This document shows, piece after piece, positions 12,161 through 24,345 of a stretch of DNA of 64,000 nucleotides. The notes under the pieces were generated by a model. That model saw only the letters and a list, made by a program, of their open reading frames with translations. It was not told where the DNA came from and ran no database searches. Both the position numbers and the translations under genes were made by a program. Position 1 is the stretch's first letter; each line of letters opens with the position of its first letter. Origin of the DNA: Blepharisma japonicum (lineage: Eukaryota > Ciliophora > Heterotrichea > Heterotrichida > Blepharismidae); contig CATKHK010000001.1 of the NCBI GenBank assembly GCA_949751835.1, forward strand, positions 496,001 to 560,000, in the 5' to 3' direction.

Positions 12161-13699
12161 ATGAACAAATCAGAGCTCAGGCAATACTTTAAAGAAAAAT
12201 ATTCAGAAATAGATATTAAAGAAGGCATTATAAAAATATCATCAAACGCTATTAAATCTTCAGCAACCTCAATCTTCAACAAAATTGCATCACGACATCT
12301 AAAAATATCAGACAATCAAAAGGACATGAGTGCTTTGATTGCCAAAATGACAATGAAAGCTGATCCAATAGAATCCACCATACTTGAGCACAGATTAAAA
12401 GAAGCTTTAAGACTTAAAAATGAACTCGCCAGCAAATTAGAGCAAGTAGACGAATCAATTAACGCCCTTTCAACAATTGTACCTGCCAAAGTTGAAAAAT
12501 CAGACAAAAAGCATATAGGAAAAAGTATAAAAGAAGAGGAGAAATGACAAGAAGAGGAAAAATTACAGCAAGCTCAAGAGCTCGCTAAAGCTCTAAGGAA
12601 GCAGCAAAAATTAAGACAGAAACGACTCGAAGAAAGGCAAAAACTACTTGAAGAGAAAATTAAAAACGAAGAGGAAGTTGAAAGCTATGAAAAAGAGCTG
12701 GAGCAAGACAAAAGAGCTGATGAACGAAGAAGAAAGCTTGAAGAAGTTCAAGAAAAAGCTCAAGAAAGGCGAGCTTATCTAGAAAATTTAAAATGAGATC
12801 TCCATGGAGCTCCAGTCCAAAAAAGACTATATCAAAAAATGCAAGAAGAATTCGAAGTCAAAGTGCTGATGCCAGAGCTTGAAAAAAGAAAAGAGGAGTT
12901 AGCCAAAAAGAGGATGCTACCAATAACAAAAGAAGAAATCATGCATCATGCTAAAGAATATCAAAGCAGAATCCAAAATGAAAAAGAAATAAGAGAAAGG
13001 TTTCGAAAAGAAAATACAACTTCTATCAAAACATCGCCAAGGACTAAAGCAATGCAAACAATATTGGAAGCTGACGAACAAGAAAAATTGAAAAAAAATA
13101 AAGAGGAAATGGAAAGAAAAGAGCTGTTGAATAAAAAGAAAAGATATGCAGAGCTAATCAAGCAGTTATATCCACCTGAAATAGACCAGCTGAAAAAGAA
13201 GGAAATGGAAATGATTAAGGAAAGACTTGCCATGCCTGGAAGGATTAGGCATTCGCAAACGCCAAGTATGAAATCTACTCTTTTTACTGCAAAAGACACA
13301 AATCGTGATGGAGAAAAATCAAGTTGCTCAGAGTCAACTTCAACTCCTAAACGAATGAAGTCAATTTCACCCTTAAAACCTCCACCAGCAACAGAAAAAA
13401 AAGAAAAAAATAAATCCCCAGACTATTTATCAACGAGAAGGGAAATTAGTAAAAAACTTGAAAAAGAGCTAATGGAATCCAAGCTTGAAGATATTAAAAT
13501 ATCAACTGATTTAAGTCCTTCAGATGCAAAGAAGCAAGCGCACAACTTGGAGGCTCTATCAAAAAGGCATGAAATTATGCTAAAGCACAATGTTAATAAG
13601 TTTGATTTGTCTGCAATTGAATCAGAAGAAAAAGTTAATAACATGATTTTGGAAAGTGTAAAAGCCAAACTGTCACTGGTATCGGCGAATACTCAATAA
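12161..13699 (+). CDS. Long coiled-coil protein, function unknown
   Basis: 512 residues with TGA=Trp at 12545-12547 and 12794-12796. After a short N-terminal helix the protein is dominated by charged coiled coil (EEEKLQQAQELAKALRKQQK, EERQKLLEEK). A less repetitive segment around residues 205-265 (LKWDLHGAPVQKRLYQKM, then ELEKRKEELAKKRMLPITKE) looks conserved and may define a family, possibly a basal-body or axonemal coiled-coil protein; that is an inference. The C-terminal third is Ser/Pro-rich then helical again. No introns seen. The stop TAA is only 28 bp from the stop of the convergent PRP4K gene. Confidence 0.75.
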
Positions 13700-13727
13700 A
13701 TTGTAACTCAATTTTTTTAAATTATAA

Positions 13728-15311
13728 TTAATTGAAAAATGGATGGTTTAGTGCTAATTCAGGTGTAATTCTGTCAGCAGGATCTAGTGTTAAGCATTGC
13801 TCTAGCAAGTTTTCAAAAGATTTAAGTCTTTTGAATTCTTCAGATATGTGAAGTTGATTCTGGCTTTGTAATATTTGAGAATTTGGCTCTAAAATTACTC
13901 CTAAGCTCTTTTCTTTTTTAATTTCAGAGATAGGGACTAAATGAATTTGCTGACTATCGTCAGACGTAAAGAAAAAATTAAATTGATCAAAATATTGAGA
14001 AGAATATTCACCTACTGATCTCATTCGTTTGGGTATAACTCCTTTAACTTCCATTATTAGTTTCAGCATATGAGAATTAGTGACCCCAGGAAATAATACT
14101 CGGCTTGTATATAACTCAAAAAGTGTGCAGCCTAGGCTTCAAACATCAACAGCATAATCACAAGAATACCCCAAAACAATTTCTGGAGGTCTATAAAACC
14201 TAGCAACTATATTCTCACTAATAATATTTTCTCCTTCAATAACAGCGTTTCCAAAATCTGAAAGCTTAATTTTTCGCAAATCTTCAGTGATTAAGATATT
14301 ATCAGGCTTGACTATATAAATCTTACTGTCAAAATGCATCATTTTTTGTGTTTTCATAAATGCAAGAGCTATAAAGGCTTGCTTTCCATATGATCTTACA
14401 GCACTCAGAGAAATTCCAACTCCTGCTCCATGCTTATTTAAAACCTCTCTAAGATTCATTCCAAGTTCTTCAAAACAAATGCATAAATGGGTTTGATGAT
14501 TGAAATTTCCTTTCAGCCTGAGAATATGCCTTCTATCCTTTGGGTCAGCCTCATTCAATTGCGCTAGAAATCTAATTTCTTTTTGTCCTGATTTTATCAT
14601 GACCTCAATATTTCTCAGTATTTTTATTGCATAAGTTTGGTTTGATTCCATGTCTTTAGCTTGAACCACACAAGAATAGACCCCTCTTCCTTTCAAAGCT
14701 TGAATTTTGTATCTTCTCCTAGCAGCTAAATCTAAAAGTACTTCTCCAACTTGAGGGACAAAGTATCCATGTGTGTCGTCCATTTCTTCTCCTTTTCCTC
14801 TTACTATGTCCTCATCTCCGCTTTCATCAGAGGGAGTTTTTGCAAACATATCATCTTCGCTATCTGAAGTCGTCTTTTTAGCTTTTTTGGGTTTTGGTGG
14901 TGAAGATTTAGGAGAAATTAAGCTTAGAAGTTGCTTATTTTCTTCAAAAATTGGACTATTTTGTCTTGGAGTGGGTGGCGACCGACTTCGAGATCTTGGA
15001 CATTCTATGCCTTTATATTCAAATACTGGACTAGGTAAAATTTCTTTTGGTTCACTTACATTTGGGATTAGAATTTGAGAAGCGGAGTATTGATTTGGGA
15101 ATGGGAGATTTTCGTATACAATATCCTCAGAGGACCTGACAGGAGAAGGTGAACTTAAGTCCATATCTTCTGATTGCTTATCCTCATCTTCATGCTTTAT
15201 AGCAATTTGTTCTGATTTAGCCTCTTCTGTCACTACTCACACTTTAGGTTCAATTACAATATCAAGCTTTTTTACAGGCTGCTTTCCAAGAAATTTTGGT
15301 CTGAAGTTCAT
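13728..15311 (-). CDS. PRPF4B: PRP4-family serine/threonine kinase (spliceosome-associated)
   Basis: 527 residues after removal of one 15-nt intron at 14312-14326 (GTAAGATTTATATAG). Splicing restores the catalytic loop HFDIKPDNIL; without it five foreign residues interrupt the loop. Residues 1-170 are acidic and Ser/Arg-rich (RSRSRSPPTPRQ), like the N-terminus of human PRPF4B. The kinase domain follows: Gly-rich loop [56 protein letters not shown] (one Trp is TGA) and LFPGVTNSHMLKLIMEVKG, which is specific to PRP4 kinases. PRP4K phosphorylates PRP6/PRP31 and is needed for tri-snRNP integration. The start ATG 15311-15309 lies upstream of a TGA=Trp. Confidence 0.92.
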
Positions 15312-15560
15312 ATTTAAAAAATTAAAGTTTGATGTAAACAAGTTTAGTGATATACTGCTAAGTTTTTCATTATATTAAATAAATTTTATTCTGTTTAAAA
15401 ATTATTCATATCAAAATAATACTTGTGTTTAATCTTTCTGTTTGTTAAAATCACTAGATATAATAGAAGTATTCATAGCAAAATATTTGTTTCTTAGTAA
15501 AATTTTTATTAAATAAATTTTAAAAAAGATATAAAAATTATTGATTAAATAGTACATACT

Positions 15561-16985
15561 CTAAACCAATTTAAATGGCGAAAAACTGCTATTGCTAAAG
15601 GTTTCTGCAGAGGTCCTTTTGCGTACTGATGTCCTTCTTCTTGGTATTGCTAAAGTTTCCATATCATCTGCTGCTCTCATCGATTTAAGCCTGAAAGTTT
15701 GGTGCTCCTTGATTCATTTAATTAGCTGTTTCACTTTTTCATTTGTTGACCCTTTTTTAATTGTCATAATTCCATTCAAGGCTTCAAAAGTAGGCCTTGG
15801 AGTCAAGTTTTCATAGCCTTCGGCAGCTCGAATGGAAAGATTAATATTTTTTTCTTCAGCAATTCTGAGCTTCTCTTCTAAGTCGTCTTTTTCTTGATTG
15901 AAAAAGCTTAATCTTCCTAAATAAACTTCAGCCATTTCTTTCAGTTTTGTATTTTCTTCTGTAAGCTTATTGATATGATTTTCTTGCATAATAATAGTTG
16001 CATTCAGGCTTTTTATAGTTGACAAAAATTTTTCTTCTTTTTCTTGTAATTTTTTAATTGATTTTTTATTTTTGTACATTTGGTCTTTAAACTCACTCAT
16101 CTTGCTTATGATTTCATCTAATGTTCCTTTATTTCGAATATTTTCATTAAGTAATCGAGATTTCTAAGTTAACGTTACCTCTTCTTCAAGTTTACTGATT
16201 ATATTTTCATTATTGCTTTTTGAATTTAATTTATGATTTTCAAATTCTTCTTTCAGATCTTTTAATTCTTTGTCTTTTTTCATAATATCAGTCAAAAATT
16301 CTGTATAATTTATACCTTCTTCATTTGTTGTAGCAAGATTTTCCAAATAATGAATTCGGCTGGCTGCATTCATATACAGTTCATTGAGGGATTCAACAAC
16401 ATAAAGAAGTGGCAAATCTTTATTATCAATTAAGCAATCTTTTTAGATAATACCTGTATGATTTTCATATATATGATTGATAGCATCTTTGCTAATTTTT
16501 TCTTTTTCAATAAAAAGTGCTTTATATATTTCAGTAGAAATAGCTTTCATTTCTTTTTGATATAAAGTATCCTCTGAAGCACACAATTCTAATGCTCTGC
16601 ACACTGCTCGAATTCGCTTTAAGCTTGGCTTTAATTCATCTTCGTTTAGACATTTAAGAATAGTTATAAGCTCATGCTTTGTTTTCATTGATTCTGATTG
16701 GAATCTCTGAGTAGAAACGCTTGATTCTTTGGCTGAGCTGGGAGAATTTAAGTTGGAGAGGTTTAGAACACTCTTGGAAGAAATAATTCTGTCTGTGCAT
16801 ATTGATCTAAACCATCCAGATGATGTATTTGAGATTGAATCATCTTCGTTTTTCTCAAAAAGAGTTTTGAGATGGGTTTTTCTCCTTTGAGTTAATGATA
16901 AATTAGTAGTTGACTTGGAAGAAGATAGAGAAATCAATTTTGGATTCTTCAATTTATCAAGCCTGATGGAAAACTTTTGCGCCAT
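15561..16985 (-). CDS. Coiled-coil protein with two 15-nt introns
   Basis: 464 residues after removing introns at 16439-16453 (GTATTATCTAAAAAG) and 16164-16178 (GTAACGTTAACTTAG); each contains an in-frame stop, which is how they were found. The N-terminal ~110 residues are basic and Ser/Thr-rich (LDKLKNPKLISLSSSKS), followed by helices and a long coiled coil from about residue 185 to 420 (DIMKKDKELKDLKEEFENHK; NKKSIKKLQEKEEKFLS). The tail is Arg-rich (AIPRRRTSVRKRTS). One Trp (TGA) lies at 15714-15716, and the frame ends in TAG at 15561. No family recognised; a cytoskeletal role is plausible from composition only. Confidence 0.75.
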
Positions 16986-17904
16986 AGATTTTAATGCCTG
17001 AGATCAAAAATAATTCAAATTAAGGAATTTAATAAACTTAAAAATTAATCACGTTATTTGACTTAAAAAAATCAATTATTAAATTTTACCAATTTAAATA
17101 TAAAACGTTAATAACATTCCTCCAGTAGAAATTTCAAAATATTTCTTCGCTACTCTCTTCCTATATATTCAACAAGTGGACAAAATTTATTGCCTAATTA
17201 TGAAAAATTATTTATTAAGAGTAATAATTTATCAACTATTAAGCTGGCGTTTTAGAATTTTTAAAAGCATAGCACTATCAACATGATTTTTAATTAAAAT
17301 AATTATGATTCTTTTCTAATTATATATGAAAATTATTATATAAAGCATTTCTTTGTGCTTAAAGGTGGTGAATTTCTTTAAAAGACTTTTCACTATAGAG
17401 GAGCTTGTAAACGAAAGTCATTTAATTAAGATAAATATAAAAAATTGTATTGAAAAATTAATAAAAATATAATGTAAAAAATAGATTAAAATGCTATAAA
17501 TTTCTATTTTCTAGTTTTATTGCATAATCGATATAAACTTTCTTTTTTCAATAATCTGAATTTAAATTATTTGCTTAGGAGTCTTTAAAAAACTATTAAG
17601 TAATGATTAATCTCACTTTGTGAACTAACGAAAAAAATTTCTGATTTATAGATAGGGCTAGTTCAATATTATATAGGCTTGCCCAATATTATTATAAAAT
17701 ATTAATTCATAAAGATATGCTTAGAGATTACTAATTTTAAAGCCATCATATGTTGGCAACTCCCCAAAGAATCATTGACTATGCATATTAGGGTAATTTT
17801 ATTTATTTAAAATATGTTTTAATAATCTAAATTTATCCGTTTATCAATAAGTTTAAATTTTCTGTATTACTTGCATAGCCACTCTGTTTAAATATGATAA
17901 AAAT
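16986..17904. other. Long AT-rich divergent intergenic region
   Basis: About 920 bp, the largest gene-free stretch here, between the divergent starts of the coiled-coil gene and the small ankyrin gene. I find no frame with coding bias and no tRNA. A small tandem duplication is present at 17652-17692. Confidence 0.5.
17652..17692 (+). repeat. Short imperfect tandem duplication (two ~20-bp units)
   Basis: Units 17652-17672 and 17673-17692 share the pattern ATAGG(G)CT-G--CAATATTAT. It is non-coding, too short to assign a role, and possibly replication slippage. Confidence 0.45.
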
Positions 17905-18346
17905 ATGGGCAATCTGTCAACAAAGAGGTCAAAAGAAGTGAAAAGGATAGCAGATGTGATCACAGCCCTTCAAGAAGGTACCGATATAAACTTCAACGAA
18001 AATGATAAAGCATTAAGAGCTGAAGCAGTAATTTCTATTGAAGTATAATTGAACTTTTCTTCATTTAGCAGTTTGGTATGGAAATGTACCAATTGTAAAA
18101 GAACTATTGAGGCAAGGATGGGACCCTGATGCACAAGATGTGGTAATTTCTAAGCAGCATGGAGAAAGTCCTCTGCATCTTGCTGATTATTCAAACAATA
18201 GCGAAATTAGAAATTTATTGGTTTCAAGCCATGCAAATGAGTTAATACTAAATAAAGTAAAAATCATTTAGAAACAACAAGTTCCAAGGGATCTCTTTAC
18301 CTTATATGAAACAAGAAATACTGAGAGTAGCTTGGAAGTTGATTAA
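17905..18346 (+). CDS. Small ankyrin-repeat protein, N-myristoylated, three tiny introns
   Basis: 131 residues after removal of three introns: 18028-18043 (16 nt, GTAATTTCTATTGAAG), 18143-18157 (GTAATTTCTAAGCAG) and 18257-18271 (GTAAAAATCATTTAG). Splicing recreates two ankyrin repeats: WTFLHLAVWYGNVPIVKELL and then HGESPLHLADYSNNSEIRNL, with the second intron sitting exactly between DAQDV and HGESPLHLA. The N-terminus MGNLSTK fits N-myristoylation. The 16-nt intron is forced by the frame change across it. The third intron is supported by consensus and by open coding beyond it to TAA 18344-18346; if it were retained the protein would end at 18271 with 20 fewer residues. Function unknown. Confidence 0.75.
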
Positions 18347-18430
18347 ATTAATACCAACAATTTTTTTAATCGAATTTCAGTTGAGCGGAATAAATATTAA
18401 ACATATGATTAATTTTAAAAATAATTGCAG

Positions 18431-21400
18431 TTATGTCTTGAATATCATTTTATTGTTTGCTGATATTTCCATGTTAGCTATCACAGACTCTAGGTCTGCG
18501 CTTTTTTCAATGATTGCTTTGTCAACTGCTTCATACATAGGGACATTAGGTTGGTCAACAAGATGAAGCTCCATTTCTTTTCCAGCTCTTGCTTCATATA
18601 CGCAGACTAAATAATATTTATTATTCCTCTTTATGCCTTTTTTCATCAAAATTTTTCTATGCTCTTTTGGTTTAATATCTTCGGTGGTCATGCTTGGAAC
18701 TACTTGCTGAGGCTCTTTTTGTTTAGATTTGTATGGAGACCACATGAATTTTACCTCTAGTTTTGCATTGCCGATATTTACTGTCATAGGAGGAGTTCAT
18801 GATTCAGGAACAGTGACTGCATGGCTTCAGTCTACAGACCCTGAAGTAATTTCTGTTCTTGTTTCCAAAGCATAAAGTTTTATAGATAAAGGAAGAATTT
18901 GACCATTTATTTCAACATCAGATAAAGCTATTTTTTTGGTCCAAGGAGGCCCTGCAGTCGAATGAGCAAAAACTTCTCCATACTCAACTCTGCAATAAGA
19001 ACTGTTTACGTTTACACTATTTATAATTTCAATCATGACTCCTCCTTTAGCACTTTGACTTGCATTTTTAGCTGTAGCTGTAGTCTTCTTAGAGGGAAAT
19101 TTATCTTCTTCAGCTTGCTTTTTGGCTGGAAACTTAATATCTTCATCCCTAACCTCTTTTTTTACTGGGAATTTTATTTCTTCTGCTTCTTTGATTGCTG
19201 GGTTTTTTGATGTTTTAGTTTCTTCTCCTTTTTTGGTGGGGAACTTAAGATCTTCATTTTGGCTAGGCTGCGCAGTTTCTTTAGAGTAAGAAAGTTTTTG
19301 ATTGGCCAAAACAGACAAATTTTTAAAAATATCTTCAATTGGTTGTTTTGGCACATTTAAAGAATGCAGCTCTGTATACATAGGAAGTGTGGGATCATCT
19401 GCAGGATTCAATTCAACTTTGTAATTTGTATCTTGCTCATATACAGTCACCATATAATATCTTCCATTTTCTTTCCACACTTTTCTTGCCAAAATTTTTC
19501 TCTTACTCTTCATCATTGGTTTTACTTCTTCTCTTGCTTTGTTTCCTCTAAAAATTGCTTGAATTTTCGTGGCAGCTTTTTCTTTAGCTTCATCTTCCTC
19601 ACTTATCGGTGTCCATTTCATTCGAATCATAAGCTCACAGTCTCCATCTAAGGGAACTTTTAATGAAGGAGTCCAATTTGGAGATGTGGAAATTGCCACT
19701 TCCATTGATAAATTTTTCCATAAAATCATTTGGAGGGTCTCTGAAGACAAAGCTGTAAACTTTAAGCTGGGAATGAGTTCATCAGCTTTTAACGCAATAT
19801 CTTTTATTATTAGTTCTTCAGAATCTTTTAAGTTTCCCATCACATTTTGTGTACCAACAGCTAGCTGTACACGAGCAGCCCCAAATCCAGAACAAGATAA
19901 AATTTGAAGGGACAGGCTTCCACTGCCTTCCATTCTGAGAGCATCTTTGGGCATTCACATCAAATGGACCATCACTGAGCCATGCTTTCGATTATTTGGC
20001 TCGAGAAGCGGAAAATCTGATTTTATAGCCCAGGAGTTTGGGAAATCTAAAACTGAAAGCCAATTTATTCTGCAAGAAGCGACCATGCCTCGATCTCCTA
20101 GAAGTTCAAGGTAAATCTCAGAGTCTATCTGGGCAGTAGATGTATCGAAAAGTTTAAGTGTGCTTTTTAGTTTTCAATCAGGATCAGGACCTTGAAGAAA
20201 TGGGGTTTTAAGAATTTTGTCGGTACCTTTTAGGGTTACCTGAATAGCGAAAGTCCCTTGGCCAAGAGATTTTCCTTTAACAATACCTACAACAAGACTT
20301 CCATTCAACTTTCGTGACTGTTTTCTTTCTATCTGTGGCTTTTCTGGCACTTTTTGGCTTTCTTCAGCATTTTCTTGCTTAGGCTGCTCAGGAAATTTAA
20401 TTAAGCTTCCTAAAGCCATAGGGTTTGCTTTAATTTTTTCATTAAACTCTGACTTAAACCGATTTTGCGTTGGCTCTTCCTTTTTAGGAACTTCTTTAAT
20501 TTTCGGAGGTAGAACTACAGCCTTATCAATTTTTTCCTTAAATTCAGCAAGTGATATTGACCCTCCATGATCAGTATCAAGCACCGCAAATAGCGAATGC
20601 CTATCTTCTCTACTCAAAGGCATATTAATAGTATCCAACGCATCTGAAAGTTCTTGGAAATTGATATTCCCATCCCCATTTACATCCAGAAACTGAAAAG
20701 CTTGGTCAATATCTAGAGAGCTCTTATCAAAATGTTGCTTCAGCTTACTGAATAGTTGAGCCTCAAGTTCAGTCATCCTAGCTTCTCTTCCATTCAGTAT
20801 GTCAGCAATATCGCTAACAGCAATTAATGTTACTCCTGGTCGAAACCCAGCGATTCTTAAAATTGAGACAACGTCTTGTGGGACTAATGCGAGCTGAGCA
20901 AGCACTTTTGTTAGTTCAGTTTTTGTTATTTTGCCATCTTTGTTTGAGTCTGCATCTATAAGCCTTTGCTTGAAACTTGGATGGTTGCCTTTTAATGAAG
21001 CTTCAAGCCTTTGCAAAACTTCATTGTCTTGCAGATGAGCTTTTCCTTGAGCGAATTCTGTTCCTTCATCTTTAAAATCAAGACCTTTCAGCAGAATTTG
21101 TCCTGCCCTAAATCTTAAAGCTCTATCGTCAGATTTAAGCTTTTCAATATTACTTTTAAGCTCTTCCACCTCACTTCTGTTTGGCATTGAATCAAGCTCT
21201 TTTTTAAGCTCTTCGTTTTTTGCCTTTAAGTCTTCGCATACCTGCTGGCTTTCTTGAAGCTTTATAGTGGCTGAGTTCAGCTGCTTTATTGCTGCATCTT
21301 TTTCTCCTTTGAGCTGCTTGATTTCATCTTGGCTTGGGATTAATTTTAGGGCCTCTTGATTTTTTTCTCGAGTTTCTTGGATTATTTTTTGAGCAGTTGC

Positions 21401-22897
21401 CATTTCTTGTGTTTTGCTTTGCAGTAATAATTGAAGTTCTTGAATTCTTTGATCCTTAGATATTAGAGCTTGCTGCAAGTCAAACACTTTTGAGTCAGAA
21501 ACTTGAAGGAGCTGCTGGAGCTTCAATATTTTGGAATCGTCCTGCACTATCATTGTAGGCTCAGATCTTGGCATTGCAAAATCTGACCCTGAATTTGAGT
21601 TTTCAGATAGGCCAAAGAATCCCATATACTCGGAAGGATCCTCTTGTGGAGAAGGTAGAGCTTTTGGGTATGGAAATAAGACATTATAAACTTGTAAGAC
21701 AGCTTCTGAAGGTGTTAATTTTGCAAATTCACGGTGCAGAGCTCCAGCTGATTGAACTGAATTTAATCACGTTGATGAGTATATTTGAGGCTTCAATGCA
21801 TGCTGATTTGTATTGACTCCAGCTTCTTGGATTTTTTTCAAAAATGCTATCAATTTTTCTCGGTTCTCTGAAGATTGCACTGATGGAGGTTCAAAGATTG
21901 GCTTATCAGCCTTTGTTTTCTTTATATTTGGCAGTTTATCCTCTGTGAGCTTTTGTTCATTGCTTAAATTTTGTATTGGTTCTGGATCATTTCCATATAG
22001 CAAAACAAGCTGCTTTATATTTTGATTAGCTGCCAAATCTACTGGAGATTTCATCATTGAGTCTTTTGATTCAATATTTGCGCCTCACTTAAGTAATATC
22101 CTAATGCTTCTTGGTTTTCCTGCCTCACATGCATGATGCAAAGGAGTTTTATTATCTGAGTCAGGTATATCAACAGGAATTCCTGACTCCAGCAATTTCC
22201 TGATAATTTCAACTTGTTTAGGATGGGGATTAAAAATTGCATAATGCAGAGCACTTCTTCCTGTGTAATCTTTTCCATCAAGCGCTCTTGAATCTTTATT
22301 TAATAAAACAGTAATAGCTTGTGAATTAGTTGCGCAAGCTGCAAAAAGCAAAGCAGTTCGACCCAAACTATCTCTTGCATGAATATCAGCTCCTTTTGAT
22401 AGCAAAAAAGCGATAATATTTGCATGGCCATTTGTGCTTGCTAAATGCAGAGGGGTTGATAGCAATTTATCTCTGGCATCGATTGTTCAGCCCTTCGCAA
22501 CTAAACTTTTTACTATATCGAAGTGCCCTTCTCTTGCGGCAAGGTGAAGGCAGCTTTTTTTGGTTTCATCAACTGCATCTTTGCAAGCATTTAAATCACT
22601 AATTTTTAGAAATTCATCGAGTTTTTTGAGGTCTCCTCGAAGAGTTGCTGCAAATAAAGGAGAAAACATGTTGTCATTTTGTCGGGTTAATCATTTAATG
22701 TTAAATTTGGCACGCCGCAAGCGCTCATCTGCTTTTTCTTGGTAGCTGTCTCAATCTTCTCCTGTAGCAGTTTTAAATTCTTCAGGAAAATTTGGAGTGG
22801 TTTGAGTAATCGCAATTTCTTCTAGTGTGAGATGGTTGAACCCTTTTCTTTTAAATTTGTCTATTACATGCCTTATAGATGGGTCAACTGCTTTCAT
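18431..22897 (-). CDS. Large ankyrin / coiled-coil / EF-hand / C2 / IQ protein
   Basis: A single frame of 1488 codons from ATG 22897-22895 to TAA 18431, with several TGA=Trp codons. Domains in order: about six ankyrin repeats at residues ~77-285 (GRTALLFAACATNSQAITVL, KTPLHHACEAGKPRSIRILL); coiled coil ~450-610; canonical EF-hands at ~645 (DSNKDGKITKTE) and ~735 (DVNGDGNINFQE) and a weaker one at ~775 (DTDHGGSISLAE); then a series of C2-like beta domains (SLVVGIVKGKSLGQGTFAI, LSLQILSCSGFGAARVQLAV, VMIEIINSVNVNSSYCRVEY) with an IQ motif (ATKIQAIFRGNKAREE) near 1110 and KFP[TVAS]KK tandem repeats at ~1235-1285. It looks like a calcium-responsive membrane or cortical scaffold; that role is inferred. 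Confidence 0.85.
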
Positions 22898-23171
22898 ATT
22901 TAGAAAAATTATTTAAATTAAATAAATTTGCTTTAAATTTAATAGAATTATCAAGGCAAGAAATAATATTTTAAATTGATCTTATATATAATGATTATTG
23001 CACTAAGATCTATGATATAATATAATGATAATAAATATAAAATATAGACTTAAACTTGGAGGGTAATTAGCTAACCAAGTTTATCTTAATTATTTTTAAA
23101 TTCATAAAAAATTAATAGGAATGAGAAATATGTCTTTTTTCAGGCGTATATAAAAGTTTAATACAACAAAA

Positions 23172-23984
23172 ATGGCTCTTGATTGTCATTCAAAATTTAC
23201 AAAATTTCAGGACATAGAAAATGCTAAACTTCATCCAGGACAGTCAATGTCAAGAACTTACAGTACATCATCTTCTAATCAGAGCCCAAAACAGCAAAAT
23301 CCAACTCAAAACAAAAATACAAGGTTCATCAGGCGATATAATATGCTGATGAACAGATTCGCGTCCAAAGCACTTCAGAAACCAATAGAAAACACTAATT
23401 CACATAAAAACCTTGACGACAAATTAAAAAAAGTTAGCATAGATTTTCCAAGCTATATGATTGATACCGTTGATAATACTGTTTTACCACATTTTGGCGA
23501 TATAAGTTCAATTAAAATAGAAGAATCTCGAACAGACTCTATAAATGAAGGATTATTCTTCAATGAAAATGAAATCGACTCATGCTTACAGCCTTGACAT
23601 TTAGTCGAACAAGCTGCTAATGTCCCACAGAAGAGAGATATTGACGAGTTTGTTAGAAGCTCAATGAAATACGGAGAAAAAGTGGCCAAAATATTAGTAA
23701 GCACTGGAGTGGTTCCTCCTAATAAGCTTAAACATAATCCTCAAAGCCCTCCAATTAAAACTGAGAGAACTTCAAAACTTAGACCAATATCTGAAGGAGA
23801 AATGGACTTTTTGAAATATAGATCTCAAACAGCAAGAACTCCTGTAAAGCATAAGAGTGAAGTGCCACTCAGCAATGTAAAGCATATTACGGTTCGCCTA
23901 TCGCCTGCAACATCTTCTATTGAGTTACTTCAGCAGATGAAAAGTAAATCATACAAAGATCTACTGGCAAACAAAAGGCGATAA
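23172..23984 (+). CDS. Hypothetical protein
   Basis: 270 residues with one TGA=Trp at 23595-23597. Polar and largely disordered N-terminus (SSSNQSPKQQNPTQNKN), then a short conserved-looking acidic segment (FPSYMIDTVDNTVLPHFGD) and a helix DEFVRSSMKYGEKVAKILVS. No domain recognised. A TATA-like string (TATATAAAAG, 23147-23156) lies 15 bp upstream of the ATG; its role is unproven. Confidence 0.65.
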
Positions 23985-24345
23985 ATGTATTTAATTAGTA
24001 ATTCTTTAAATTTTCTAACAAATAGGAGTAAAATCCATTGGTTATTTTTTTCAAATTAACCATCTATATTGAAATAAAAACGGGTAGCCAAAGAGTCTGG
24101 GAAATGGTGATACACTAATTTAAATTTAAATAAATGCATAAGTTGTGAATTTTTAAATAGTTTATATAAAATACCAAAATTAAGATTGTTTATATGTTGC
24201 ATACTTTAATAATTGCCTTAGCATATCAAAAACATTTCAGAAAACATATATACAGGCCCTTCATTAAGCTTGAGTCATTTTCGTTTACTGAAATTAGCTA
24301 AAGATTTATTCAAGGATAAAGTGTTATTTAAAAATTATCAATTTT
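23985..24345. other. AT-rich spacer between convergent gene ends
   Basis: About 360 bp between two stop codons. I see no open frame, RNA gene or repeat in it. Confidence 0.5.

Noticed and set aside
12043-12315. Minus-strand frame of 90 codons opposite the coiled-coil gene.
   Set aside because: It is the antisense shadow of a well-supported coding region and has no domain.
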